A stretch of DNA of 26,736 bases from Bodo saltans. Lineage: Eukaryota; Euglenozoa; Kinetoplastea; Eubodonida; Bodonidae. This document shows positions 8,788-19,999 of the stretch, piece by piece. The DNA lies in NCBI GenBank assembly GCA_001460835.1, contig CYKH01000267.1, forward strand, positions 4,841 through 31,576. Reading direction: 5' to 3'. The notes under the pieces are model-generated. The model was not told the origin of the DNA. It saw only the letters and a list, made by a program, of their open reading frames with translations, and did not search any database. Each line of letters begins with the position of its first letter. Within the stretch, counting starts at the first letter, position 1. Both the position numbers and the translations under genes were made by a program.

Positions 8788-9476
8788 AAGAAGTGTTTTG
8801 CAAGCGTTTTATTTTAGCGGTCTGCGTTTGTGCTGCTTTTTTTTTTTTTTTTCCTCTTCCCTCTCACGCACTGTGGCCGCAATTATTCCGTGCGAAGTAT
8901 TTTTCGCTAACGTTTAGGTCCACCACGGTTTCTTTGCTTTAACTCCCTTCGTTTGCTGCATTCCAATGCTCAGAAGCACTCTAGCATTTCCTCTCTCCAC
9001 CTCTTTTTTTGACCAGATTACTTGCTTTTGTTACCGGAAAACGACTTGCGTGAACGTCTCAATGTCTCACCTAAAGTTTTCCACCCGGTTTCAACAATGA
9101 CGCGCTTATGAGCAGTGAATATTTTGGTTTCGTTGTTATGAAGACTCAGCGAGCGGACCGATGATCGATTTTCCGCGCAGCTTGTTGCTCAGTGTCTGCC
9201 TGATGAAAAGAAAAAAAAAAAAACTGTTGACTGACTGCACCATCGAGAATACTTATTTTCCATGTTGTGACAACCTTCTCTTTTCTTCTGGTTTATACTT
9301 GTGACAGAAAGTGACTGTCGTGCTGGATAAAATTTCTCGTGGCGAGTAAACATCCGAACTTCAACGGGAAAAGATCATTTAAAGAATCCCTTCCCCCCCA
9401 AAAAGGCGGTGTGTGGCACAAGAAATCTCCCACTCATAAATATAGGTTAGGAACACGCTAGAACAAAAATTCTCAT
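8788..9476 (+). other. Intergenic region between kinase genes 2 and 3
   Basis: The 689 bases contain no convincing gene. They hold a run of 16 T (8837-8852) within a longer pyrimidine tract, several weaker T-rich tracts, an A-rich run near 9207-9222, and the preferred acceptor at 9271-9307. Several ATGs lie between the first T tract and 9271, none opening a long frame. Confidence 0.7.
9271..9307 (+). promoter_or_regulatory. Putative spliced-leader acceptor for kinase gene 3
   Basis: A pyrimidine-rich stretch followed by GTGACAG has its AG at 9306-9307. No ATG occurs between it and 9477, the predicted start. The stronger T run at 8837-8852 would leave many upstream ATGs in the leader and is more likely tied to polyadenylation of the preceding gene. 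Confidence 0.45.
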
Positions 9477-10347
9477 ATGGAACCTCGCGAAGCACTGATT
9501 GCCTCGCTCCAACAAGGTGCTGCTGCAACCTCGTCGACATCCCAGCCAAGGCCACCCCCATCTCCTTCCTTTGGCCGCATTGATCAGAGCGTTGATTTGC
9601 CGCTCCTTTTATCAGTGGACACTGACACGTCGCGAAGTTATGACCTCCCAGTAGGCCTGCGTAGCGCGGCCACTGTGGAGGGAGGCGGTGACAATGCGAG
9701 CGGGATGATTGCAGTGCTCAATGCTGTCTTGGGGTCACCGAATGCGGCGACTCCTTTACAGAACATACCGTCGCAAATTAGCCTCAGCAGTGGCCAAATG
9801 CAACTGGTGCCGCAACAATCGACGCGCCCTGCTGGCTCGAGTGGCAATCAACTTCACAGAATTGCCAGCAACGTAAGGAGTCCACTAAGATCCCCTGCTC
9901 CAACTCGACAACATCACCACTCGCGTGGTGGGTTGCCTGGATTTGATTCTTGGCACACGGTGACAAGCTCAACACGAGCCGCGCTAGATGAGGAGGCGGA
10001 GATGGCAAGTGAGGCGGAACAGGAGGGGCCCATCCGTCAACACCTTCGTCGCGTTACCGCATCTGAAGCACCACTTCCCTCCACACCTGCTGTCAGGACG
10101 ACGACGACGACGACGACGACGTCAACCAGCGGCAATACTACCAACGCAACGACGACGCCAACATCTGCCGTTGTGAAACATACAACCGCTACCAGCAGTA
10201 CCGTAGTGTTGGGCAGTGCGACGCCCTCCTTTATGCCGTATCACCCATTTGATGATGACGACGATGACGACACGCCCGTTGTGCTCCAACATCACCCCAT
10301 CTCATCAGCATCTACTGCGACGCCACCCACTACTACTACTGTTCAGC

Positions 10348-10386
<39 letters not shown>

Positions 10387-13300
10387 CAACGACAACAAGA
10401 AGGCGGCGTAACTCATTCCGAGGCGACACCAACAGTGCTGAGCACAACACTTCTCACTCACATCACGCCCTCCCGCAATCCCCAACAACCCTTCCCGGGG
10501 GGAGTAGTAGCATGACGACTGCCCCTGATGTCATGTCTTCGTCGTCTACGGGAACTGCCATCGGTGGGGATTCAGATACATTGGATGCAGCAACTGCTCC
10601 ACCACCACCACCTGTTCCGTCATCGAATGGTGAAGAAGGGGAGGGGCGGACACGTGTGAACAGTCAATCGTACACAGAACATCCGATGCCTCTGTCTGAG
10701 CAGTCCACTTCCGAAGGAGGTTCCACCCTCCACGCACCCATTGGGCTCTTCCCGGTCTTGCATAATGTGAATAGTAGCAGCGACTTAGTTCCGCTGCGCA
10801 AGAAGGGAAGTAATATCACCGCCGCAACGAGCTCAGGAAGCCAGTTTCTCGGACCTGGGGGGTTGCCCACGCAGAGTTTCCTGCACGGCCCCGAGCCACG
10901 TAGTTCCACGCTTCGCCCTGGTCGTCACAATAATGCTGGTGATGGAGTTGGCGGTGGGAGTTCAAGCCTTGACGACGAAAGCAGCTTTGCACAGCACTCC
11001 AACATCATCATCGCGGCGATACCTCCTGCTATCGTGCTGCCACCGGCTGCCGTGGTTGGTGTAGAACAATCCAACCAACCTACAAGTGGTGTAGTAACGA
11101 CACGTCAGCATCAGCATGCTGCTGCTTCTGCTGCGGCTAATGGTGGGAGTAGTACCACAAGCTCCGTCGTCGCGTCGCCTGGCGGTGGAGGCTCGAGGAG
11201 GCCACCGCCGCTTGTGATCACAACCACTACTACACCAGCACCAGCAACCGCAGCAGGAGCTGTAGCGTCATCATCGTCATCGACTGCTCATCATCACATG
11301 CCACATCAATTTTCACTGCCAGTCCCACAACACTACCAACAGCCGCAGCTTTCACCCTCAACCATGACCAGCCCTGTGCTTCAAACGTCCATCGCGAACA
11401 CGAGCACTGCCACCACTTCGGTCTTGACGGCGCCCCCTGCCACTGCGCAACACAGCAACACGTCCCCCATTCAGAACATCTTAACGGCCCAAGGATGTAA
11501 CAGTGTCACGTCCCCTCTACTCGGCGGGATCCGGAGTCCAAAGAACGCATCATCCAGTTATGGTGGTGGTGGTGGCTCTGGGCAACAGCAGCACCCCTCA
11601 ACAACGCACCACCACCCCATTGCACGGAGGCTTCAATCTCCACGAGTCTTCCGCGACCTCGATTCCAGTGAGGCTCGATTTGGGCTGCCTCCAGCGCTGT
11701 CGGGCAGCGTGAATGGTGCGGGGGAGTTGAGAGCCAGTGTGTTGCTTGAGGGCAGTACTAACAACGCTGGAGGCGGCACGACACCAAGAGGCGGTGGTGG
11801 TCCTCCCGGAGTAGGAAGACTGACGCCGAAGCAGCAGGATCTCCTTGCACCTCCGGCCCCTGGATCCGGCGGGACAACACCGCTTTCCGCCGGTAATCCG
11901 TTGCTGCCACCAGCGTTGCAACAGCAACAACAGCATCGGAATTCGTTGGGAATTGCAGAGTCCCGCGAATCTTCTCTCCGTCGCGACGGCAGCGGAACGC
12001 AGGTCGTTCCTGTGACCAGCGACCCAATGATGTCGATGCATTTAGAAGGTGTCGCAGGTTCCCGGCGACAAAGCCGACGAGGTGATCCACTGGAGATTCA
12101 AAGTCTTGTCGATGACAACTTGCATGCATCATCCCTCCTTCATCAATCTGGAAATAGCAGTGGCGGGTTTGCGGCCGCAGTGGCGAATACAGGTGGTAGC
12201 AGTGGAAGCGTAGGAGCAGCGGCTCCGCCGACTCGTCCGCCGATGAGCTCTGCTTCTCGTCCACCGTTGGCTTCATTCTCTCCAACGCCACAGCAGCAGC
12301 AGCAGTTATCCTCCAAACCAGTGGTTGTGCACTACGTTGGAACAACTACGCACCCTCAACAACAGCAACAAAACCCGCTCGTTCACCCGCCGTCTGATTA
12401 TTTAGGCGTTCGCAATAACAACTGGGTGGTGAGCAGCGGCGATGAATCCTCCATGCCTGCAGGAGTAGGAGCGTATGATAATGCACTTCCTGCGTCGCAA
12501 GATGCGGCCACGACTTGGAAAGAGATCGGCTCTTCCGCCGCTGCTGTATCACCTATCTCCTCACCCAATCAGAACGCGCATCCTCAACATTTGGCCACTC
12601 ACATAGCCGAGCCAGTCAAAGGCCACCATCAAGACGCCATGCTTGTTGACGACGGTGGCGACTATGTAATTGACTATGAGCAAGAAGACCACCATACAAC
12701 CCACACGGGAGGAGCCGCAATTGACGATGACGACGATGACACACGACTTCTCACCACATTTGGCAGCACCAGCGAGGAGGTTTTGTATGCGAGTCTTCGA
12801 GGGGTGACCAGTGTGACTGGGTTGCACCGCATCTCCTCCTCGTTTGCTGTGGGCTTCCTTCTTCTGGCAGGCGGTATTGGGCTTCAAGTTGCCGCCATGA
12901 CCACCAACGAAGACTCGGCCGGGCATCGTGCGTTTCACATCGCTGCTGTGATTGTCAATTCGCTCTCTCTTTTGCTGTTGACTGTTCTTTACATCGGCAC
13001 TGCTGCACCGTTGATCCTTCTGCGCAAACGTATGCTCGCGACGGTGACTGGATTCCCTGGCCATCTTCGCCTTACGAAATGGCAGCGGCGACTTGTAGGA
13101 TGGGCCCCACAGTGGCTGTGGGTTGGAGAGATGTGGTCGTTGCTCCGGTCATTTCAGATCCTTGCCGCGTGCTTTGCATTGAATCAAACGTATGTACCAG
13201 ATTACATTCTAGAGCAGCAGCTTCGAAAACTAAGTGAACTAGAAGTGCTAGAAATGATTTTAGAAGAAGACCGATGGGATCCGCCTCCCTTGCCAACCGA

Positions 13301-16300
13301 TGATAGTCAAGCTGAGGAGAGCACAGAAGCTACTGCGATTGCGCCTTCGTCCATACGGCCTGATGGCGCCGCATCCATGTCGATTCTGAACGACGATATG
13401 CAAACGGCAACTCCTGGTGCGGATGGTAGCCAGTTTGGCGAGGCTGGGCATCAGCGCTCTGTCCGTACAATTGGCGCCCAAAGCAGCAACGACCGACGTT
13501 CTTCAACTCCTTCTGCTGGTTTAGGCGGATATTTTAACCCAACCGCTGGAGGCACAGTCTTAACATCGTTTTCTATCGACGGTAACAACCAAAGCGGCAG
13601 TGGAGTACGCCGTGACAACGATGGAAACAACCAAAGCGGCAGTGGAGTACGCCGTGACAACGATGGAGGCATGGCGATGTCCCTTCCTTCCGGCCATCAG
13701 CCTCATCGCACCAGTGACTTGGCCTCTGTTCACGGAATCGTTGGTGGTCACACAGCAGGAGTGGCCGGTGCTTCGAATCATCATTCCTTGCGTGGCGGTG
13801 AGCAAGCAGTCGCTAGTGGCGGGGCAGGAGGAGGTGCGGGAGACACTATAGTGGACGAACTGTTCCAAGTGATGATGCTGACCTCGGCCCCACACAACGG
13901 AACAGTCACCAGCACGCAGCATTACTTTGGTCTTCACGACACTGCGACTAGTGGTGGCTATGTTTCAGAGGGAGGTGGCGGCGGCGGTGGCATGATGGGG
14001 ACGAGCCACTCCCGGCTACACATTAACAACAACAATAGCCTCGCAGCGTCACAGCAGCAACAGCAACAACAACAAATTGTGTTTGTACAGCCCACCGTCT
14101 CCTCAACGGCAGAAGAACACGCAGCTGCGTTTCCTACAAGTGCTCATTTGTCGCCGCCTAGGGCCACAACACCGCAAACGTCATCAGTGGACCACCCTAC
14201 TGCTGCTTCCGGCAGTGAGGCGTCGCCGTCCAGCAGTGTTGGTTCCCGACATGATGCGCTCCGTCCCCCAACGCATCACATGTTTCAACCTTCTCACAAT
14301 CTGCTTCCTGCATCACAGCGCGGAAGCGGGGGTGGCGGCACGACAATGGTGAATCGACGCGTTTCGATGCAGTCCACGCACTCCGTCGGCCCACCACAGT
14401 TGCCACCCCAGCATCTCCACGCAGGCGCAAGCTTGGTGGATGTTGGAAGTGCTGGTGGTTCTGTGAACTTGAGCAACCGACCGCCATCTGCGTTGGGACA
14501 CAGTGGACGACCTGGTGGACCGCTGAACACAAGTGGAAAGCAGCAAGGTGGCAGTGGCCCATCATTACGCGGCGTGCCTATCAACAGTACTCACGCCGCG
14601 AACACAGCAACAACTGGGGCTGTGGTGCAGCAACCGCAGCAACAGCAGGCATCATCCCCCCATCAAGCAGTCCAGCAACAGCAACAGCAAGCTGTCATGC
14701 CCCCGATGTCCTCCACAACCCTTGGCCGTGCAATCATGAAACAGAACATGATCCTTCAAGAAAACGCCACGCTTATGATGGTTTCATTGGGTGCGGTAGA
14801 GGAAAGTTACCGAAGCGATTTTTTTGTGACAGAGAAACAACATCGAAAGATTCTTACGTCGATTTACACGATAGTCCGCAAGCATCGAGGAGAGGTGTTC
14901 CTCCGATCTGGTGAGCGTGTCGGTGTCGCGTGGAATGCGTTCGAAGCCCGTGCGGACCACGCACCTCGTGCAGTTCGATGTGCTGTTGAGATCGCTGGTC
15001 TGTTCCAACAATTCCGACGAGATGGGTTACGGATGGGCATCGTAGTGCATCAAGGCCCGGTGGTGTGCGGCATTGTGGGCGATCATCGAGACATTGGCAG
15101 TGTGCTGTTTGGGCACACAACAGAGCTACTGTCACGCCTTGCGACGCTGTCGGTGCAGTTGCCGTACTTTAACTGTTTGATTACGGAGCCTGTCAAGCAA
15201 GCAGTCAGCATCTTCTTTGATTGCGCCATTGTGGATGTTGTTCGGGATCGTGAACATGACGCCACACTTCTGATCTTTGACGTCCGAGTGGACGGGGGTG
15301 GACCTTCGCAGCGAAGGGGGAGCACGATCCAGACGCACACATCCACCGCTGCGGGGTTGTCAGGCAGCACGTCGATGATGTCTTCCAGAGAGCATTTGAT
15401 TCAATACACCACCGCATTCTCCCACTTCCGTTCACAACGGTACCACGAGGCCCTCACCATCCTTGCCCCCATAGCGTTGCTGTACCCAGACGACTACCTT
15501 GTCAGCCGCCTCCGACGCCTCAGCGTGTACTACCAAGGGCATCCTGATGATATTCCAAGGCCATACTGCCGTCACTTCCCGAGCTGGAATGTCTTTGAAG
15601 TCATCGCGGACCCTTTCTGCGCGAACTACAACGGATACTACGAAGCTGCGGACCTTGTTGCCATCGCTGCAACCATGAGTAGCAATGTGTATGGAAGTGG
15701 GCAGCAGCAGCAATTTTCTTCAAGTCAATCGCCGCTTCAGCAACTCCAGCAGCACAGCTCGTACCGCAGCGGTCCTAACAACAACAACAACAACACTAGC
15801 ACAGCCACGATGCCGGGCGTGATGAATAGTCAGCAGCCAAACGGAGGAGCTACCGCCTCCCTGCCTGGAGCAGTCCAGCGCAAGCAAAGTGAATTCGCGA
15901 AGGAGCTCAACAATCGAATCACTCGACAACAGTCAATCAAGACCGGTAGTGGTGCCAACAGCAACGCTCACTCCAATTCATCGCCTACTCGTACGACAAT
16001 GCTGGGCGGGGCGAAGGTGGCATCATTTCATTCTAGCACGATGCCTCAGCAGACAAACACTGTTGGTGGGCTGGTGGGCAGGCATCGTGGTGATGATGCG
16101 AGAAGTCAATCAGAGTCTCCAAGCACTCACGAAATCGACCTGACAGCAGCACTTTTGCCGGGTGGTGAAGCCTCGCACAGCAGTGGGCGAGGTGAGGATT
16201 CTCAACTGCCACGGCGGGGGAGTATGAATCACGAAGAAAAGAGGTCAGAGGCTATCTCCACGTTCCAGCAGCAGCTAGCAAAAATTGCAATTGCTCAGCA

Positions 16301-19274
16301 GCAGCAACAAATACAACAACAGCAATTACAGCAACAGTTGATTCAGCAGCAACAGCAACTGCAACAGCAGATGCAAGCACTCCAAAATGTACAAGAGTCG
16401 CCGCAACCACAACCATCATCTTCATTATCATCGTCAGCGCAACAACCCACGCAACAATCGGTTGGTCAACTCTTAACTGCAACGAATGTGTCAGGGAACC
16501 CAGAGCAACTCTCTCCGTACGACGACGGAGACGCGCGTGCTCCAGAACGCGTGCCTTCGCTCTTGGGATTCTCTGTGCAGAACAAACCGTCCTTTAGTAT
16601 CAATCAAGCCGCTGCTGCAAACAAGCGGTTTGCGGATGTTCGTAATGCGCTTGCGGTTGCTGGCGGGCCTCAATCCTCGCCTACGAGTGGCGATCGCTCT
16701 CCGTTGCCACCCATGCCCGCAGATATCACTGCGTCGTCCTCAGCGTCGAAGCCACCGCTATTATTCACGCCAACGGACGCTATTGGGACCCCAACGTCTG
16801 CTGTCTCTCCACCGACCAAACTTTCTACGACCACAACGCCGAAAACCCACCTGAAAATTATTTCGGAAGAAAACGTGTCGGAAGAGGAAGAGGGCGACGA
16901 CGTAGAAGTAGGCAGCACAACTCTCATTGCATCTGCTGCCGCGGCGCCAGTAGCGTCCACCCGTGTCAGGCGAAAGGAATCGACCTCAACAACCTCCGCC
17001 TCTAACACCAACACGACTGGTTCTATGTCCGTGAAGAGTGTTCGAGTGAGCTCTTTTAACGATGTGATACCTCTGGACGCTCGAAAATCAGGCAGTGATG
17101 ACGAAGAGGGTGGTGCCAACGAAGCGACGAGTCGAAGCGCTGCTGCTGCTGTTGCGGCAGAGCAGGTTGCTTGCAAACCCACAACCGTACCGGCAGGCGG
17201 AACAGAAAGCGGTGGTGGGTCAGCAGTGTCCGTTGCGCGACCGATGAAAGAGGAGGAATTACCAAAGATTCGCACGGAGCCAGTTTCTCCTCCAACAGCA
17301 GTGGAAACTCAGATGCAATCCTCATCGGAATCGGATGCCACCAGCGCGAAGTCTTTTGCAAAAGTTGTGTCGGGTGGTGGACTTGTGCGGCGCCTTTCCC
17401 CCTCGTCGATGCGCGATAGTGGTATGCGCGACAGCGGCAGGGTTGAGGTTCCGTCCTCTGTCCCGGCAAGTGAGCAACTCCAACTCCCAACACTCTTGCG
17501 GCGCACGAGCAACAATACAATCGTCGAAGGTGACCCATATATTGCTGATGCAGCACTGAGTCATCTGACGGATGACGGAGCCGCGCTGGTGGACGATGGT
17601 CCTGGGTCTTCTGCATTCCCGCCCACCTTTGGTAGTGAGGGACCAATGAGCGCGCACTCCGTCTCTGTTCCACCATCTGTTGTGGTTGGTTCAAGTGGCG
17701 ATGAGCAACCATCAGGCGCAGGGCACCATCACCATCCTCTCACCCGGGTCCCAAAAGATACCATCGTCGAAGGGCCAGGCTTGCACCATGCGAAGCAAAA
17801 TTCTGGATCCACCCAGTCTGCAGACACACCAAAGAGTGGCGCTGCTCCAGGGGGACTTGAGGCCCAATCCTCGTCCACTGTTTCAGACCACAGCAGAGGC
17901 TCCTCGTCAAACCAACTGCAAAGCGGCGGATCAGTGGGTCGTGTCAGCACGTCGGTCTTGAAGCGCAGCCTCATCGAAAGCATGAGCTGGTCGCATGCAT
18001 TCCTACCGCAAGCACCCTCGGCGCAACAACAACTGTTCTTGCAGCAGCAACAACAACAACATCATCATGTATCAAGCGGCTCCTTGCGAGGCACTCCACA
18101 GCACATTCTGATGGGAGGTCCTAGCGGCTCTTCCATGAGCCCTGCCAACGCACTAACCTCCATTGCAGCAATCCACAGCACTAACAGTAGCCTTCGCGGA
18201 GGTGCAGGTGCTGCAGCAGGAGCAGCTGGTCTACTTGCCAATCACAACACTGCCGGCGGTGGAACTGCTACACCAGGGATCCAAGCGATTCCATCGATGG
18301 CATCCCTTGCACATGTCCCGAGTCAAGACATCTCGCAGGTGGAGAGCATCTCCGGTCGTTTCAGTGACGTGATCCGCTCTATTTCAGCCCTCCAAGCTAG
18401 CATCCCTGGTGCCGCGACGGGACAGCAACATGCCAAGGTGATTGTGTCGCTTCCCACTCGAGTAGAGGCTGCCAACGGTACGACGTACGTGCGAAGCAGC
18501 AGAGTGCTAGGTACTGGCAGCTTTGGCTGTGTGTATCTTGGCATGGAGCAGCACACTGGGCGCCTTGTGGCGATGAAGTTCCTCCCCCTTCCGTCGGATG
18601 AAGATGAGGTGCGAGTCCTTCAAAATGAAGTCGCTACGATGGAGACCGTCACAGATTCGAATTTAGTAGAATTCTACGGGTATGCGTTTGTCGACAACAT
18701 GATTGTGTTGATGATGGAGTGCCTCGTCGCTGGATCTCTTGCAGGAATGCTAACGACGTTTGCTGCACTACCGGAGCAAACAACCATCAACTTTGTGCGT
18801 GATGTCCTTCGAGGCCTCCACCGTCTTCACAGCATGGGCATTGTTCACCGTGATGTAAAGCCTCAGAACGTCTTGATTGCCGCCAACGGACATTGTCGCA
18901 TCTCTGACTTTGGTGCGAGCGCGTCGATTCACGAGCTCGTTCGTCGCCACGACGGAGGCGCTGAGGTGCAGGGCACGCCGATCTACTTAGCACCGGAAGC
19001 AGCACGAGGCCACGCCGAGACGAAGTCAGACGTGTGGAGTGTTGGCATCATGTATCTGCAACTTACCACTGGAACCATTCCGTATGATCCGACTGCAATT
19101 TCCGGTGGCGTGGGTGCGGTGGTGTTCGGCATTGGTAGCGGAAGACTTCGCCCTATCATACCAGCAAATCTTAATTCATTGGCACGCGCCTTAGTGGAGG
19201 GTTGTCTCGCTTCTGATGCCAATGAACGGCTGTCTGCTGAGCAACTACTTGACCTTCCCTTTTTTAGTGTTTAA
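9477..19274 (+). CDS. Giant two-TM protein: degenerate cyclase domain and STE11-like kinase
   Basis: The product has 3265 residues in one uninterrupted 9.8 kb frame. Order: a disordered N-terminus of about 1120 residues (poly-T, poly-N, poly-D, S/G/Q-rich); two TM helices (about 1123-1143 and 1155-1182) joined by a loop of only some ten residues; juxtamembrane linker with YVP at 1239; low-complexity insert; cyclase-like domain (about 1765-1950); TPR-like block (1977-2050); a long disordered stretch with a Q-rich, possibly coiled-coil segment (2263-2308); and the kinase (about 3003-3265). In the cyclase-like domain Ser1770 and Glu1813 replace the two metal-binding Asp, and Glu1883 replaces the Asn of the N-x3-R pair, leaving Arg1887. 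It therefore looks more degenerate than its neighbour. The kinase keeps its glycine loop (from 3012), Lys3034, Asp3126 and Asp3144. With no real ectodomain, it probably senses something inside the cell or membrane, or acts with a partner receptor. Confidence 0.9.
10096..10119 (+). repeat. (ACG)n codon microsatellite
   Basis: About seven to eight tandem ACG/GAC triplets encode a threonine run near residue 210 of the giant kinase. Being in frame, length changes would alter only the run. Confidence 0.7.
10347..10388 (+). repeat. (AAC)n codon microsatellite (poly-Asn)
   Basis: An almost pure AAC repeat encodes about twelve consecutive asparagines in the giant kinase's N-terminal disordered region. 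Pure codon use, unlike the mixed CAG/CAA glutamine tracts elsewhere in the gene, suggests recent slippage. Confidence 0.8.
13581..13664 (+). repeat. Two 42-bp tandem repeats in coding sequence
   Basis: Two adjacent 42-base units (13581-13622 and 13623-13664) differ at one base and encode the 14-residue unit GNNQSGSGVRRDND twice. They lie in the low-complexity insert between the YVP linker and the cyclase-like domain. Near identity points to a recent in-frame duplication. Confidence 0.9.
16263..16400 (+). repeat. Glutamine-rich (CAG/CAA) tract
   Basis: This stretch encodes about 45 residues that are mostly glutamine broken by I, L, A and M, as in QQQQQIQQQQLQQQ. The spaced hydrophobics could allow a coiled coil or self-association. 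The mixed CAG/CAA codons argue for an older tract kept at protein level. Confidence 0.75.
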
Positions 19275-19999
19275 TCCAACAACTGCACATTTCAAAACAC
19301 AAAAAATAGTTAGCAGATAACTTAGTGGTTAGAATGAGTAGTACGAAGAGAAAAGGAGCGCCCTTTCTTTTTACACACACACCACTCCCTATGTCTGCCA
19401 TACCCACGCAATCTTAATTGTTCGTTGTCGCTGTTCCTTAATTTTTTGAACACACAGATGGTCGGACGGTCTGGTAAAAAAAAGCAAGTGGAAAAAAAAG
19501 CGAGAGGTGAAGACGCAACGGGGAAGGGGATTTACAATGGTGTTCCACCACGAACATAGCTGATGTGTCTTACCACCCTTGTCATTGCATGTGTAGAAAC
19601 TTGCCCTACGCCCCAGTGTTTTTTTTTTGACAAAATGAACGCTGTGTGGATTTGTGGGTATTGTTTGTTTGTTTGTTTGCTTGCTTTTTCTTTTGCAGAA
19701 TAAAGGAAACAGCACCGCATTAAGGACTTCTTTACGGCTTACGCTTCGCAAAGTAGCTCTTCTTGAGACTGTGTCACGTTGCCTTTTGTGCCTCGTCATT
19801 TAAGTTGTGTTTCTTCGACCCTTGCGTGGACCTTGCCAATCAACACCAATCCATCTTGTTGCTCCAGCGGCGTCGTCAGTGGTCGGGAACAGACCTTCAC
19901 AACACCACCAACAGGTCGTAGTCCTCGCCAATCAGCTAGTTCTAGAAACACCACGTCGCCTGCACGTAGGAGGAGGGTGTTACTACTCCCTCGTAATAG
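19275..19999 (+). other. Intergenic region and long ATG-free leader before the helical-repeat gene
   Basis: The first half has A-rich runs, a short CA repeat and the acceptor tract at 19661-19698. From 19699 to 19999 there is no ATG in any frame, although the three forward frames each hold open stretches. One of these (about 19699-19800) would encode a basic, amphipathic-looking peptide resembling a mitochondrial presequence, but it has no start codon and ends in a stop. This is noted as a possible degraded N-terminus only. Confidence 0.55.
19661..19698 (+). promoter_or_regulatory. Putative spliced-leader acceptor (GTTT-repeat tract)
   Basis: Four or five GTTT units and a pyrimidine-rich stretch lead directly into TTTTGCAG, with AG at 19697-19698. 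It is the most canonical acceptor in the window. The first ATG downstream is at 20000, a leader of about 301 bases. Confidence 0.6.

Noticed and set aside
11758-12345. Minus-strand frame of 195 codons inside the giant kinase gene
   Set aside because: Shadow of the low-complexity N-terminal region; no signals or domain-like content.
13581-13664. Short repeat array as a CRISPR-like or satellite element
   Set aside because: Only two adjacent in-frame units with no spacers; it is a coding duplication.
16670-17275. Minus-strand open frame of about 200 codons inside the giant kinase gene
   Set aside because: It is an antisense shadow of S/T/A-rich coding sequence, where stops are rare on the opposite strand.
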